A stretch of DNA of 64,000 bases from Mycobacterium colombiense CECT 3035 (lineage in GTDB: Bacteria > Actinomycetota > Actinomycetes > Mycobacteriales > Mycobacteriaceae): contig NZ_CP020821.1 of assembly GCF_002105755.1 (NCBI RefSeq), forward strand, positions 620,001 through 684,000. Direction: 5' to 3'. How positions within the stretch are numbered: position 1 is the stretch's first letter; every line of letters starts with the position of its first letter. Made by a program: the position numbers and the translations under genes. The notes under the pieces were generated by a model. The model ran no database searches, was not told where the DNA came from, and saw only the letters and a list, made by a program, of their open reading frames with translations. Below are positions 1 to 8,909 of the stretch, one piece after another.

Positions 1-1051
1 CCACGCCCTCGTTCTCCAGCACCACGAACACGTCCCGCAGGTCGATCCCGACCGCCGAGAGCTTGTCGAACACCTGCTGGGCGTCGCCTGCGGTGCCGGT
101 GACCGTGTCGCCCTTGATCTCGCCGTGATCGGCGACGGCGTCAATGGTCTTCTCCGGCATGGTGTTCACCGTGTTGGGCGCCACCAGTTCGGTGACGTAG
201 AGGGTGTCGGAGTAGTCGGGGTTCTTGACGCCGGTGGACGCCCACAGCGGGCGCTGCACGCGGCCGCCGTCGGCCTTGAGCGACTTGTAGCGCTCGCCAC
301 CCTCGAACACCTCCTGGTAGGCCGCGTAGGCCAGCCGGGCGTTGGCCACACCGGCCTGCCCGCGAAGCGCGAGCGCGTCCTCGCTGCCGATCTTCTCCAG
401 CCGCTTGTCGACCTCGGTGTCCACCCGGGACACGAAGAACGACGCCACCGAGTGGATCTTGGACAGGTCGTGTCCGGCCTCGCGGGCCTTCTCCAGTCCG
501 GCCAGGTAGGCGTCCATCACGGCCCGGTGCCGTTCGACGGAGAAGATCAGGGTGACGTTGACCGAAATCCCTTCGGCCAGAACCGCGGTGATGGCCGGGA
601 TGCCGGCCTTGGTGGCCGGGATCTTGATGAACAGGTTCGGCCGGTCGACGATCTTCCACAGCTCGACGGCCTGCGCGACGGTCTTGTCGGTCTCGGCCGC
701 CAGGCGCGGGTCCACCTCGATGGACACCCGGCCGTCCACACCGTCGGAGGCGTCCCACTCGCGCTTGAGCACGTCGCACGCGTTGCGGACGTCGTCGGTG
801 GTGACGGTGCGGATGGTGGCGTCGACGTCGGCGCCGCGCTCGGCCAGCTCGGCGATCTGGGCGTCGTAGGAATCGCCCTCCGCCAACGCTTTCTGGAAGA
901 TCGACGGGTTGGTGGTCACGCCGACGACGCTCTTGGTGTCGATCAGCTCCTGCAGGTTGCCCGACTCCAGCCGCTGACGCGACAGGTCGTCAAGCCAGAC
1001 GGATACGCCGGCGGCGGACAGCGCCGCCAGATTCGGGTTCTGAGCGGTCAT
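1..1051 (-). CDS. tal: Transaldolase (3' end beyond the window)
   Basis: Transaldolase of the non-oxidative pentose phosphate pathway, moving a dihydroxyacetone unit from sedoheptulose-7-phosphate to glyceraldehyde-3-phosphate in the cytosol. Reading leftward from the ATG ending at 1051 the protein begins [15 protein letters not shown] and continues open to the window edge for about 350 codons, close to the roughly 370 residues of mycobacterial Tal, so only the extreme C-terminus is missing. The [10 protein letters not shown] substrate motif lies at about residues 46-55, and the Schiff-base lysine is K143 in [10 protein letters not shown]. It starts 16 bases after the transketolase stop, so tkt and tal probably form one operon. 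Orthologous to Rv1448c by sequence and position. Confidence 0.95.
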   Translation of the reverse strand, partial: MTAQNPNLAALSAAGVSVWLDDLSRQRLESGNLQELIDTKSVVGVTTNPSIFQKALAEGDSYDAQIAELAERGADVDATIRTVTTDDVRNACDVLKREWDASDGVDGRVSIEVDPRLAAETDKTVAQAVELWKIVDRPNLFIKIPATKAGIPAITAVLAEGISVNVTLIFSVERHRAVMDAYLAGLEKAREAGHDLSKIHSVASFFVSRVDTEVDKRLEKIGSEDALALRGQAGVANARLAYAAYQEVFEGGERYKSLKADGGRVQRPLWASTGVKNPDYSDTLYVTELVAPNTVNTMPEKTIDAVADHGEIKGDTVTGTAGDAQQVFDKLSAVGIDLRDVFVVLENEGV

Positions 1052-1067
1052 GTGAATTACCCTTTCG

Positions 1068-3166
1068 TCAGTTATCCACTACTTCTTCCGCGGCGGCCGC
1101 GACGGCTTCGGCGGTGAAGCCGAATTCACGGAATAAGGTTTTGTAGTCGGCGGATTCGCCGTAGTGCTCGATCGAGACGATCTTGCCGGTGTCACCGACC
1201 AGCTTGTGCCAGCTCTGCGCGACGCCGGCCTCGACGGCCACCCGCGCCGACACGGTCGGCGGCAGCACGCTGTCGCGGTAGTCGGCGGGCTGCGACTCGA
1301 ACCACTCGACGCACGGCATGGAAACCACCCGCGCCACAATGTCCTTGTCCGCCAACAACTTCTGCGCCTCGACCGCCAGCTGGACCTCCGAGCCGGTGGC
1401 GATCAGCACCACGTCGGGGTCTTGGCCGGCTTCCTCGCCGTCCGAGCCCAGGATGTAGCCGCCCCGGGCGACGCCGTCGGCGCTGGTGCCCTCGAGCACC
1501 GGCACGCCCTGGCGGGTCAGGATCAGCCCGACCGGTCCGCTGCCGTTGCCGCGGGCCAGGATCGTCCGCCAGGCGTGGGCGGTCTCGTTGGCGTCGGCCG
1601 GGCGCACGACCGAGAGCTTCGGGATGGCCCGCAGCGCAGCGAGGTGCTCGATCGGCTGGTGCGTCGGCCCGTCCTCACCGAGCCCGACGGAATCGTGCGT
1701 CCACACGTAGATGGTGTCGATGTCCATCAGCGAGGCCAGCCGGACCGCCGGGCGCATGTAGTCGGAGAACTGCAGGAAGGTGCCGCCGTAGGCCCGGGTG
1801 GGGCCGTGCAGCACGATGCCGGACAGGATGGCGCCCATCGCGTGTTCGCGCACACCGAAGTGCAGGGTGCGCCCGTACCAGTCCGCCGTGTAGTCCTTGG
1901 TCGAAATCGACGGCGGCCCAAAGGATTTGACGTTGTCCATGGTGGTGTTGTTGCTGCCCGCCAGGTCGGCCGAACCGCCCCACAGCTCGGGCAGCTTCGG
2001 CCCGACCGCGTTGAGCACCTTGCCGGACGCGGCGCGGGTGGCCAGGTCCTTGTCGCCCGGCTTCCAGACCGGGATGTCGGCGTCCCAGCCGTCCGGCAGC
2101 TCCTCGGCGGTCAACCGGTCCAGCAGCGCCTTGCGTTCGGGCTGGCCCTGCGCCCAGGCGTCGAAATCCGCCTGCCACTTCTCGTGGGCCTCCTTGCCGC
2201 GGTCCACCAGCTTGCGGGTGTGGGCGATCACGTCGTCGCGCACCTCGAACTTCTTGTCCGGGTCGAAGCCGAGGATCTCCTTGACGGCGGCGACTTCCTC
2301 GTCGCCCAGGGCCGCGCCGTGGGCCTTACCGGTGTTCATCAGCTTGGGTGCCGGATAGCCGATGATGGTGCGCAGCGAGATGAACGACGGCCGGTCGGTG
2401 GCCGCCTTGGCGTTGGCGATGGCCTCCTCGATCGCGACGACGTTCTCGCCGCCCTCGATCTCCTGCACGTGCCAGCCGTAGGCGCGGTAGCGCGCGGCGG
2501 TGTCCTCGCACAGCGCGATGTCGGTGTCGTCCTCGATGGAGATCTCGTTGTGGTCGTAGAAGACGATGAGGTTGCCCAACTGCTGCACGCCCGCCAGCGA
2601 CGAGGCCTCCGAGGTGACGCCCTCCTCGATGTCGCCGTCGGAGGCGATCACGTAGATGAAGTGGTCGAACGGGCTGGTGCCCGGGGCCGCATCGGGATCG
2701 AACAGGCCGCGCTCGTAGCGGGCGGCCATCGCCATGCCCACCGCCGAGGCCAGGCCCTGCCCCAGCGGGCCGGTGGTGATCTCAACGCCCTTGGTGTGCC
2801 GGAACTCCGGGTGCCCGGGGTCTTGGAGCCCCAGGTGCGCAGGGACTCGATGTCGGAGAGCTCCAGGCCGAAACCGCCCAGGTACAGCTGCAGGTACAGC
2901 GTCAGGCTGCTGTGCCCGCAGGACAGGACGAACCGGTCGCGGCCCAACCAGTGGGTGTCGCTGGGGTCGTGGCGCATCGTGCGCTGAAACAAGGTGTACG
3001 CCAGGGGCGCCAGGCTCATCGCGGTCCCGGGGTGGCCGTTGCCCACCTTCTGCACCGCGTCCGCGGCCAGCACCCGGATGGTGTCGACGGCGGCCGAGTC
3101 GAGTTCGGTCCAGTCGTCGGGGAGGTGCGGTTGGGTCAGCGTAGAGATCTCTTCGAGTGTCGTCAC
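1068..3166 (-). pseudogene. tkt: Transketolase, interrupted by one single-base deletion
   Basis: Thiamine-diphosphate transketolase of the pentose phosphate pathway. Two overlapping frames together give a full-length protein of about 699 residues: the N-terminal part (starting MTTLEEISTLTQ, with GNGHPGTAMSLAPLAY) reads from 3166 and the rest (SDGDIEEGVTSEASS, GVREHAMGAILSGIV, HDSVGLGEDGPTHQP) reads to 1068. The frame changes right after GSKTPG, where the family has HPEFRHT; one C is missing in the coding strand near 2811-2815. Adding one base makes the total length divisible by three and restores the consensus. Because Tkt is a central, normally essential enzyme, a sequencing or assembly error is more likely than a true pseudogene. 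Start chosen by similarity to Rv1449c. Confidence 0.88.
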
Positions 3167-3421
3167 AGACGTTGTCCTTGGGTCATCGAGCTGATCAATC
3201 CCACCCTAGTGCGGGAGGGCCGGCTCTTGCAGCGCAGGATTTCGGGTACCCACGGCCGGCAGGAGTGAAAATTACGCGCCCGTCGAAAGCGCTTAACATT
3301 CAGTTCGGAAATCTGGGAAAAGTCTGCGGGAACGGACCCGCGGGCAGGCCAACACCACAACGCGGTCTACCATCGTCTGTAGTAGATGCTGCGCGCCGCT
3401 GCGACCCCAAGGAGTTATTGC

Positions 3422-4348
3422 GTGAGCGTTCGCGGGCGCGTCGCGCCGAGCCAAATGCCAAGCCGAATACAAGGCACGGTGCTGGCTTATCTGGCGCTGA
3501 CCAAGCCGCGGGTCATCGAGCTGCTGCTCGTCACCGCCATCCCGGCGATGCTGCTGGCCCAGCGCGGCACCGTGAACCCGCTGCTGATCGTCAACACCCT
3601 GATCGGCGGGATGCTGGCCGCCGGCGGCGCGAACACCCTCAACTGCGTGGCCGACGCGGACATCGACAAGGTGATGAAGCGCACTGCGCGGCGGCCGCTG
3701 GCCCGGGCGGCGGTGCCCACGCGCAACGCCCTGGTGCTCGGCCTGGTGCTGACGGTGTCGTCGTTCGTCTGGCTCTGGTGGACGACGAACCTGCTGTCCG
3801 GGCTGCTGGCCCTGGCGACGATCGCCTTCTACGTGTTCGTCTACACGCTGCTGCTCAAGCGCCGTACCTCGCAGAACGTGGTGTGGGGCGGTGCGGCCGG
3901 CTGCATGCCGGTGATGATCGGCTGGTCGGCCGTCACGGGCACCATTCAATGGCCCGCGCTGGTGATGTTCGCCATCATTTTCTTCTGGACGCCGCCGCAC
4001 ACCTGGGCGCTGGCGATGCGCTATAAGGACGACTACAAGGCGGCGGGCGTGCCGATGCTGCCCGCCGTGGCGACCGAGCGTCAGGTGACCAAGCAGATCC
4101 TGATCTACACCTGGCTGACGGTGCTGGCCACCTTGGCGCTGGCGCTGGCGACGGGCTGGCTGTACGCGGCCGTCGCGGTGCTCGCCGGGGTGTGGTTCCT
4201 GGCGATGGCCCACCAGCTCTACGCCGGGGTTCGCGCGGGCGAGCCGGTCAAGCCGCTGCGGTTGTTCCTGCAGTCGAACAACTATCTGGCCGTGGTGTTC
4301 TGCGCGCTGGCCGTGGACTCGGCCATCGGGCTGCCGCACCTGTTCTGA
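3422..4348 (+). CDS. ctaB: Protoheme IX farnesyltransferase (heme O synthase) CtaB
   Basis: Membrane prenyltransferase of the UbiA superfamily that adds farnesyl to protoheme IX to give heme O, the precursor of heme A of the aa3 cytochrome oxidase. About 308 residues with roughly nine hydrophobic segments. The first Asp-rich motif is [12 protein letters not shown] with the conserved [10 protein letters not shown] stretch, and the second is in [17 protein letters not shown] chose the GTG at 3422 ([10 protein letters not shown]) because AAGGAG at 3409-3414 is well spaced from it; an upstream in-frame ATG at 3386 would give a non-conserved extension. Transcribed divergently from tkt across a 255-base gap. 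CtaA, the next enzyme of the pathway, is encoded at 6135-7097. Rv1451 orthologue. Confidence 0.95.
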   Translation: MSVRGRVAPSQMPSRIQGTVLAYLALTKPRVIELLLVTAIPAMLLAQRGTVNPLLIVNTLIGGMLAAGGANTLNCVADADIDKVMKRTARRPLARAAVPTRNALVLGLVLTVSSFVWLWWTTNLLSGLLALATIAFYVFVYTLLLKRRTSQNVVWGGAAGCMPVMIGWSAVTGTIQWPALVMFAIIFFWTPPHTWALAMRYKDDYKAAGVPMLPAVATERQVTKQILIYTWLTVLATLALALATGWLYAAVAVLAGVWFLAMAHQLYAGVRAGEPVKPLRLFLQSNNYLAVVFCALAVDSAIGLPHLF

Positions 4349-4392
4349 GTCACGTCCGCCACGCGCGTCTCTCCGAGCGGCGCCACCTCTTG

Positions 4393-4473
4393 TGCCCACC
4401 TCAGAGCGACAACATTTCTTCGCGCCCAAACTGTCGCCATTTCTTCGCGCCCAAACTGTCGCTCTGAGGCGGG
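4393..4473. repeat. Palindromic intergenic element, family A, copy 1, with internal tandem repeat
   Basis: An 18-base inverted repeat (outer arms 4393-4410 and 4456-4473, one mismatch, core CCTCAGAGCGACA) encloses a perfect tandem duplication of a 25-base unit (4413-4437 and 4438-4462, containing TTCTTCGCGCCCAAACTG). The arms match those of the element at 42411-42478. It sits between the convergent ctaB and qor genes, so it could act as a bidirectional terminator, but there is no U-tract. Confidence 0.7.
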
Positions 4474-4526
4474 CAAAACGTCGACCCCTTCCCTCTTGGG
4501 GCCAGAGTGACTTGTGTGCCGAATCG

Positions 4527-5500
4527 CTACGGCAGCAGCACGATAGAGCCCGCCGTCTTGCGGCCCTGCAGATCCTGGTGGGCGCGGGCCGCCTCGGCCA
4601 GGGGGTAGCGCCCACCGACCTCGACGGTGATGTCGCCGCCGGCGATCGCGGCGAACAATTCCTCTGCCCGCCAACTGAATTCCTGGCCGGTGCGCACGAA
4701 GTGCGCCAGCGACGGCCGGGTCAAGAACACCGATCCGGCGGCGTTGAGGCGCTGCGGGTCGAACGGGGGAACGGGCCCGCTGGCCGCGCCGAACAGCGCC
4801 AGCGTGCCCGGACGGCCAGGCTGGCCAGGCTGGCGTCGAAGGTGGTCGCGCCGACGCCGTCGTACACCGCGGCCACGCCGTCGCCGTCGGTCAACGAGCG
4901 GATCCGCTCGCCGAACGCCGCGGCGTCGTCGGGGTAGGGGAGCACCTCGTCGGCGCCCGCCCGCCGGGACAGCCGCTCCTTGTCCGGGGTCGAGACCGTG
5001 GTGATCACCCGCACACCGAGCAGGTGGGCCCACTGCGTCAGGATCAGGCCGACGCCGCCCGCGCCGGCGTGCACCAGCACCGTGTCGCCCGCTTGCACCG
5101 GATACACCGACTTCAGCAGGTAATGCGCGGTCAGCCCCTTCAGCAGCGACGACGCCGCCACCTCGGCCGTCACGCCGTCGGGCACCTCGGCGGTCAAATG
5201 TGCGGGGGCCGTAGCGTATTCGGCATATCCGCCGGACGCCGCGGCGCTCACCACGCGGTCGCCGACGCGTAACCCGTCGACGCCGTCGCCGAGGGATTCG
5301 ACGGTGCCGGCCAGTTCCGAGCCGAGGACGAACGGCAACTCCCGCGGGTACTGCCCGGAGCGGAAGTAGGTGTCGATGTAGTTGACGCCGATGGCCTCGG
5401 CCTTGATCAGCACCTCGCCCCGCCCGGGGGTCGGCGTGGGCCTGTCGACGTAGCGCAGCACTTCGGGGCCGCCGGTCTCGCTGACTTCGATTGCGTGCAT
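4527..5500 (-). pseudogene. qor: NADPH:quinone oxidoreductase (zinc-free MDR family), interrupted by one single-base deletion
   Basis: Medium-chain dehydrogenase/reductase of the quinone oxidoreductase type. From the ATG ending at 5500 (MHAIEVSETGGPEVLRYVD) the frame covers the catalytic domain and the nucleotide-binding glycine motif HAGAGGVGLILTQWA. It then continues in another frame from GTLALFGAASGPVPP to the stop at 4527. The switch follows SLASLAVR, where the coding strand has CCGGGCAC and the family needs one more G; the lesion is at 4806-4810. With one base restored the protein is 324 residues, matching Rv1454c. No zinc-binding residues are expected in this subfamily. Probably a sequence error. 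The start is 19 bases from the divergent gene at 5520, so the two share a very short promoter region. Confidence 0.85.
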
Positions 5501-5519
5501 CTGCTTATCATGCCCGGGC

Positions 5520-6191
5520 ATGAAACTCTCTCGCCCGGACGTCTTCCATCCCCGCATCGTGCTGGCGGGGGCGGGTGACGGCGCGGGGGACACGGTCGAC
5601 GACGACGGTCTGGTGGGCGCGCTGCGCCGGCGCGGCCTGCACGCGCGCTGGCTGTCCTGGGACGATCCCGACACCGCCGGCGCGGATCTGGTGATCCTGC
5701 GGGCCGTCGCGGCCGCCCCGGATCGGCGCGCCGAATTCCTGGCCTGGACCCGGCGGGTGCGCCGCCTGCTCAACCCGCCCGGCGCGGTGGCCTGGAACCT
5801 CGACGAGCGGTATCTGCGCGACCTCGAGCACGACGGGCTGCCGACGGCCAACGCGGGCGCGGCCCCGGACGCCTCGCTGATCTTCCTGGGCGGCGAGCGG
5901 TCGCACGCCTGGCCGGTCGAGCCGGAGTTCGAGTCGTGGGACCTCGGTCACGCCGCGCTCGCCGCGGCCGCCCAGCGCTCCGGCATCGCCGCGCGGGAGC
6001 TGCTGTGCGCGCGGGTCGACGTGGCCGGCGAACGGCTGGTGGGGCTCGACCTGGTCGGGCCGGCACTGGGCGGGCGCGGGCTGAACCCCGCGGCCCGCGA
6101 CCTCGCCCGGCACCGCTTCGCCCTGGCGGTGGAGTCAGCCTGCGAGCGGCTCGGGCTCGGCCCGCTCTCGCATCGACGCCCAGAGGGCTGA
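5520..6191 (+). CDS. Conserved hypothetical protein, Rv1455-like
   Basis: A 223-residue soluble protein without signal peptide or membrane segments. Its N-terminus (HPRIVLAGAGDGAG, then DDDGLVGALRRRGLHARWLSWDD and LVILRAV) resembles the N-terminal substrate domain of ATP-grasp-type proteins, but I see no complete ATP-grasp nucleotide-binding core, so no reaction is assigned. Position between qor and the ctaA operon matches Rv1455. It is transcribed divergently from qor, and its last 57 bases overlap the 3' end of ctaA on the opposite strand, a tail-to-tail overlap. The Ala/Arg-rich composition is normal for this genome. Confidence 0.8.
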   Translation: MKLSRPDVFHPRIVLAGAGDGAGDTVDDDGLVGALRRRGLHARWLSWDDPDTAGADLVILRAVAAAPDRRAEFLAWTRRVRRLLNPPGAVAWNLDERYLRDLEHDGLPTANAGAAPDASLIFLGGERSHAWPVEPEFESWDLGHAALAAAAQRSGIAARELLCARVDVAGERLVGLDLVGPALGGRGLNPAARDLARHRFALAVESACERLGLGPLSHRRPEG

Positions 6192-7097
6192 AGTGGCCGC
6201 GGTGCACGCCGCGGCCCCGGCGACGTGCAGGGCGACCAGCACGGCCGGAACCCCGGTGTAGTACTGCGCGGTGCCGACGGCGGCCTGGGCGACCACCAGC
6301 GCCAGCAGCACCCCGAGCCTTAGCAGCACGGGGCGGGCGGCGCGTACGGCCAGCAGCCCGAAGCCCAGCCCGACCAGCAGCGTGAGGTAGGCGATCAGCA
6401 GCGACGAGTGCATGTGCACCAGGGTGTCGACCTCCACCTTCAGCCGCGGCACCGTTCGGGTGGGGCTGCGATCACCCGCGTGCGGGCCGGCGGCCGTCAC
6501 CAGCGTGCCGGTGACCAGCACCGCGGCCAGGTCCAGGCCGGTCAGGGCGGTCAGCGCGCGCAGCGGCCTGACGACGCGCTCGCGAACCACGCCGGCCCCG
6601 TCTCCATCGGGCTCGCCGACCTTCACGTAGAGCAGCACGGCCAGCCACACCATCGTCATCGACGTCAGCAGGTGGATGGCCACCGTCCACCACAACAGCC
6701 CGGTGCGCACGGTGATGCCGCCGATCACCGCCTGCACCACGGTGGACACCGGCATCAGCCACGCGTAGACGAGCACCTCGCGGCGCCGCCGCGCCCGGGT
6801 CACGGCCAGCACGGCCAGCGCCGCGGTGATCACCACCGCGAAGGTGACCATCCGGTTGCCGAACTCCACCGCCTGGTGGATGCGCGGCACCTCGGCGTGG
6901 GCCACCGGAACGAAGCTGCCCGGAAAGCACTGCGGCCAGGTGGGGCAGCCCAGGCCGGAGGCGGTGACGCGGACGATCGCACCGGTGATGGCGATGCCGC
7001 CCTGGGTGAGGATGACGGCCGCGGCGATCAGGCGCTGCACACCCAGGCTGGGGTTGGGCAGCAGGTCCACCACGCGCAACAGCATCCGTCCAACCAC
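6135..7097 (-). CDS. ctaA: Heme A synthase, CtaA/COX15 family
   Basis: Integral membrane heme A synthase, oxidising the C8 methyl of heme O to a formyl group for cytochrome aa3 oxidase. 320 residues with about eight predicted membrane helices arranged as two similar four-helix halves. The family motifs TGAIVRVTASGLGCPTWPQC and the heme-binding histidines in RIHQAVEFGNR, VAIHLL, LVHMHSS and ALHVAG are present. The two-cysteine loop of the first half (GCPTWPQC) is intact. It lies 58 bases downstream of the ABC permease stop and is probably the last gene of the mptB operon; the substrate-making enzyme CtaB is 2 kb away on the other strand. Rv1456c orthologue. A start at 7085 (MLLRVVDLL) is also possible. 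Confidence 0.92.
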   Translation of the reverse strand: MVGRMLLRVVDLLPNPSLGVQRLIAAAVILTQGGIAITGAIVRVTASGLGCPTWPQCFPGSFVPVAHAEVPRIHQAVEFGNRMVTFAVVITAALAVLAVTRARRRREVLVYAWLMPVSTVVQAVIGGITVRTGLLWWTVAIHLLTSMTMVWLAVLLYVKVGEPDGDGAGVVRERVVRPLRALTALTGLDLAAVLVTGTLVTAAGPHAGDRSPTRTVPRLKVEVDTLVHMHSSLLIAYLTLLVGLGFGLLAVRAARPVLLRLGVLLALVVAQAAVGTAQYYTGVPAVLVALHVAGAAACTAATSALWASMRERAEPEPLAG

Positions 7098-7155
7098 GGC
7101 CCGATCCTAAGGCACCGAAAACTACGGCCCGTAGTACGGCCGGCGCGTGGCGCGG

Positions 7156-7947
7156 TCAGGTGAAGCGGAACCAGCGCAGCGCGCTCAGCGCGCCCGCCGC
7201 GCCCCAGGCCACCAGCACGGCCACCCCGAACCAGTCCACCGACATGGTCATCGCCTGCGAGAGCGCCTCGGTGAGCGCGCCGGACGGGGTCAGCCGGGCG
7301 GCCAGTTTGACCCCGGCGGGGGTGATCCCGGTTTCCAGGGTGAGCGCGCCCAGGCCGGCGAAGACGAACCACAACAGGTTGGCGACCGCGAGGACGATCT
7401 CGGCGCGCAGCGTCCCGCCGAGCAGCAGCCCCAGCGCCGCGAACACCACCGTGCCCAGCGCGATGACCGCGGCGCCCAGTGCCAGCGCCGTCGGCGTCGG
7501 TCGCCAGCCCAGCGCAAAACCGATGGCGCCCAACAGGATTGCCTGCAGGAACACCACGGTGACCACGGCCAAAGACTTGCCCGCGATGATGCCCCAGACC
7601 GGAAGCGGGGTGGCGCCAAGCCGTTTGAGCGCGCCGTAGCGCCGATCGAAGGCGACCGCGATCGCCTGCCCGGTGAACGCCGTCGAGATCACCGCCAGCG
7701 CCATGATGACCGGGGTGAACGTCGCCGCGCGGTGCTGACCGAACGAACCGAGCGGCAGCAGCGTCAGCCCCACCAGCAGCGTGATCGGGATGAACATGGT
7801 CAGCAGCAGCTGTTCGCCGTTGCGCAGCAGCAGCTTGAGCTCCAAACCGAATTGCGCGGCAAGCATTTTCGGCACCGCGCTGGGCCGCGGGTCGGGGGCG
7901 AAGGTGCCCGGGGGGAACACGCTCGATTGAGTCTCGTTGTCCGTCAA
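7156..7947 (-). CDS. ABC transporter permease (ABC-2 type), Rv1457c-like
   Basis: Membrane subunit of an ABC-2 type exporter, about 263 residues with six predicted helices beginning at LLLTMFIPITLLVGLTLLPL. I place the start at the TTG at 7945-7947 (LTDNETQSS). It overlaps the ATPase stop codon as TTGA, and AGGAAG lies 8 bases upstream, which indicates translational coupling. A longer open frame upstream runs antisense-like through the ATPase gene and is not real. It pairs with the ATPase at 7944-8909. The family includes drug and polyketide/lipid exporters; the substrate cannot be told from sequence. Orthologous by position to Rv1457c. Confidence 0.88.
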   Translation of the reverse strand: MTDNETQSSVFPPGTFAPDPRPSAVPKMLAAQFGLELKLLLRNGEQLLLTMFIPITLLVGLTLLPLGSFGQHRAATFTPVIMALAVISTAFTGQAIAVAFDRRYGALKRLGATPLPVWGIIAGKSLAVVTVVFLQAILLGAIGFALGWRPTPTALALGAAVIALGTVVFAALGLLLGGTLRAEIVLAVANLLWFVFAGLGALTLETGITPAGVKLAARLTPSGALTEALSQAMTMSVDWFGVAVLVAWGAAGALSALRWFRFT

Positions 7948-8909
7948 GGCCGTAACTTCCTGCCGGTCAGGTCGAGGAACACGTCCTCGAGGCTGCGTTG
8001 CTCGACGCGCATGTCGGTGGCCAGCACGTCGATGCGCGCACACCACGCCGTGACGGTCGCCATCACCTGGGGGTCGACGTGCCCCTCGACCAGGTATTCG
8101 CCCGGCGTCACCTCGGTGGCCTTGTAGTCCTCCGGCAGGGCGGCGGTCAGCAACGACAGGTCCAGGCGCGGCGGTGCGCTGAACCGCAACTGGTCCTTGG
8201 CCCCGCTGCGCATCAGCTCCGTGGGCGTGCCGGAGGCCACCGTCGCCCCGTGGTCGATAATCACCAGCCGGTCGGCGAGCTCCTCGGCCTCCTTGAGCTG
8301 GTGGGTGGTCAGCACCACCGTCACGCCGTCGCGGCGCAGGGCGTCGATCAGTTCCCAGACCAGCAGCCGGGCGTGCGCGTCCATGCCCGCGGTGGGTTCG
8401 TCGAGGAACACCAGTTCGGGGCGGCCCACCAGCGCGCAGGCCAGCGCCAGCCGCTGCTGCTGGCCGCCGGAGAGCCGCCGGTAGGTGGTGCGGGCGGCGT
8501 CGGTGAGGCCCAGGGTGTCCAGCAGCCAGGCCGGGTCCAGCGGGTCGGCGGCGTAGGCGGCCACCAGGTCGAGCATCTCGCCCGCCCGGGCCGCGGGGTA
8601 GCCGCCGCCGCCCTGCAGCATCACCCCGATCCGCGCCCGCAGCCGCGCGTTGTCGGCGATCGGATCCAGGCCGAGCACCTCGATGGTGCCGGCGTCCGGG
8701 CGCACGAAGCCCTCGCACATCTCGACCGTCGTCGTCTTGCCGGCGCCGTTGGGACCGAGCAGGGCCAGCACCTCGGCGGCGTACACCTCGAGATCGAGAT
8801 TGGAGACGGCCTCGACGGCCGTCGCCCCGGATCCGTATTTCTTGGTGACCCCGCGCAACCGCACCACTGCGTCAGGGGATTCGCGCGATTCTGGAAAGGC
8901 CGAGCTCAC
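7944..8909 (-). CDS. ABC transporter ATP-binding protein, Rv1458c-like
   Basis: Cytosolic ATPase of an ABC-2/DrrA-type exporter, 321 residues. Walker A is GPNGAGKTT (residues 52-60), the signature LSGGQ is at 146-150 and Walker B LVFLDEP at 167-172, followed by the H-loop TTHQLKEAEELADR. The C-terminal 80 residues form the extra domain common in DrrA-like proteins (ends LEDVFLDLTGRKLRP). The GTG start at 8909 overlaps the mptB stop by four bases, and the stop overlaps the permease start, so mptB, the ATPase and the permease are co-translated. Linkage to a mannosyltransferase may point to export of an envelope component, but this is inference. Confidence 0.93.
   Translation of the reverse strand: MSSAFPESRESPDAVVRLRGVTKKYGSGATAVEAVSNLDLEVYAAEVLALLGPNGAGKTTTVEMCEGFVRPDAGTIEVLGLDPIADNARLRARIGVMLQGGGGYPAARAGEMLDLVAAYAADPLDPAWLLDTLGLTDAARTTYRRLSGGQQQRLALACALVGRPELVFLDEPTAGMDAHARLLVWELIDALRRDGVTVVLTTHQLKEAEELADRLVIIDHGATVASGTPTELMRSGAKDQLRFSAPPRLDLSLLTAALPEDYKATEVTPGEYLVEGHVDPQVMATVTAWCARIDVLATDMRVEQRSLEDVFLDLTGRKLRP

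Noticed and set aside
1164..2987. 607-codon open frame antisense to transketolase
   Set aside because: Gly/Arg/Val/Asp-rich composition and exact overlap with the strongly conserved tkt gene; a high-GC reading-frame shadow.
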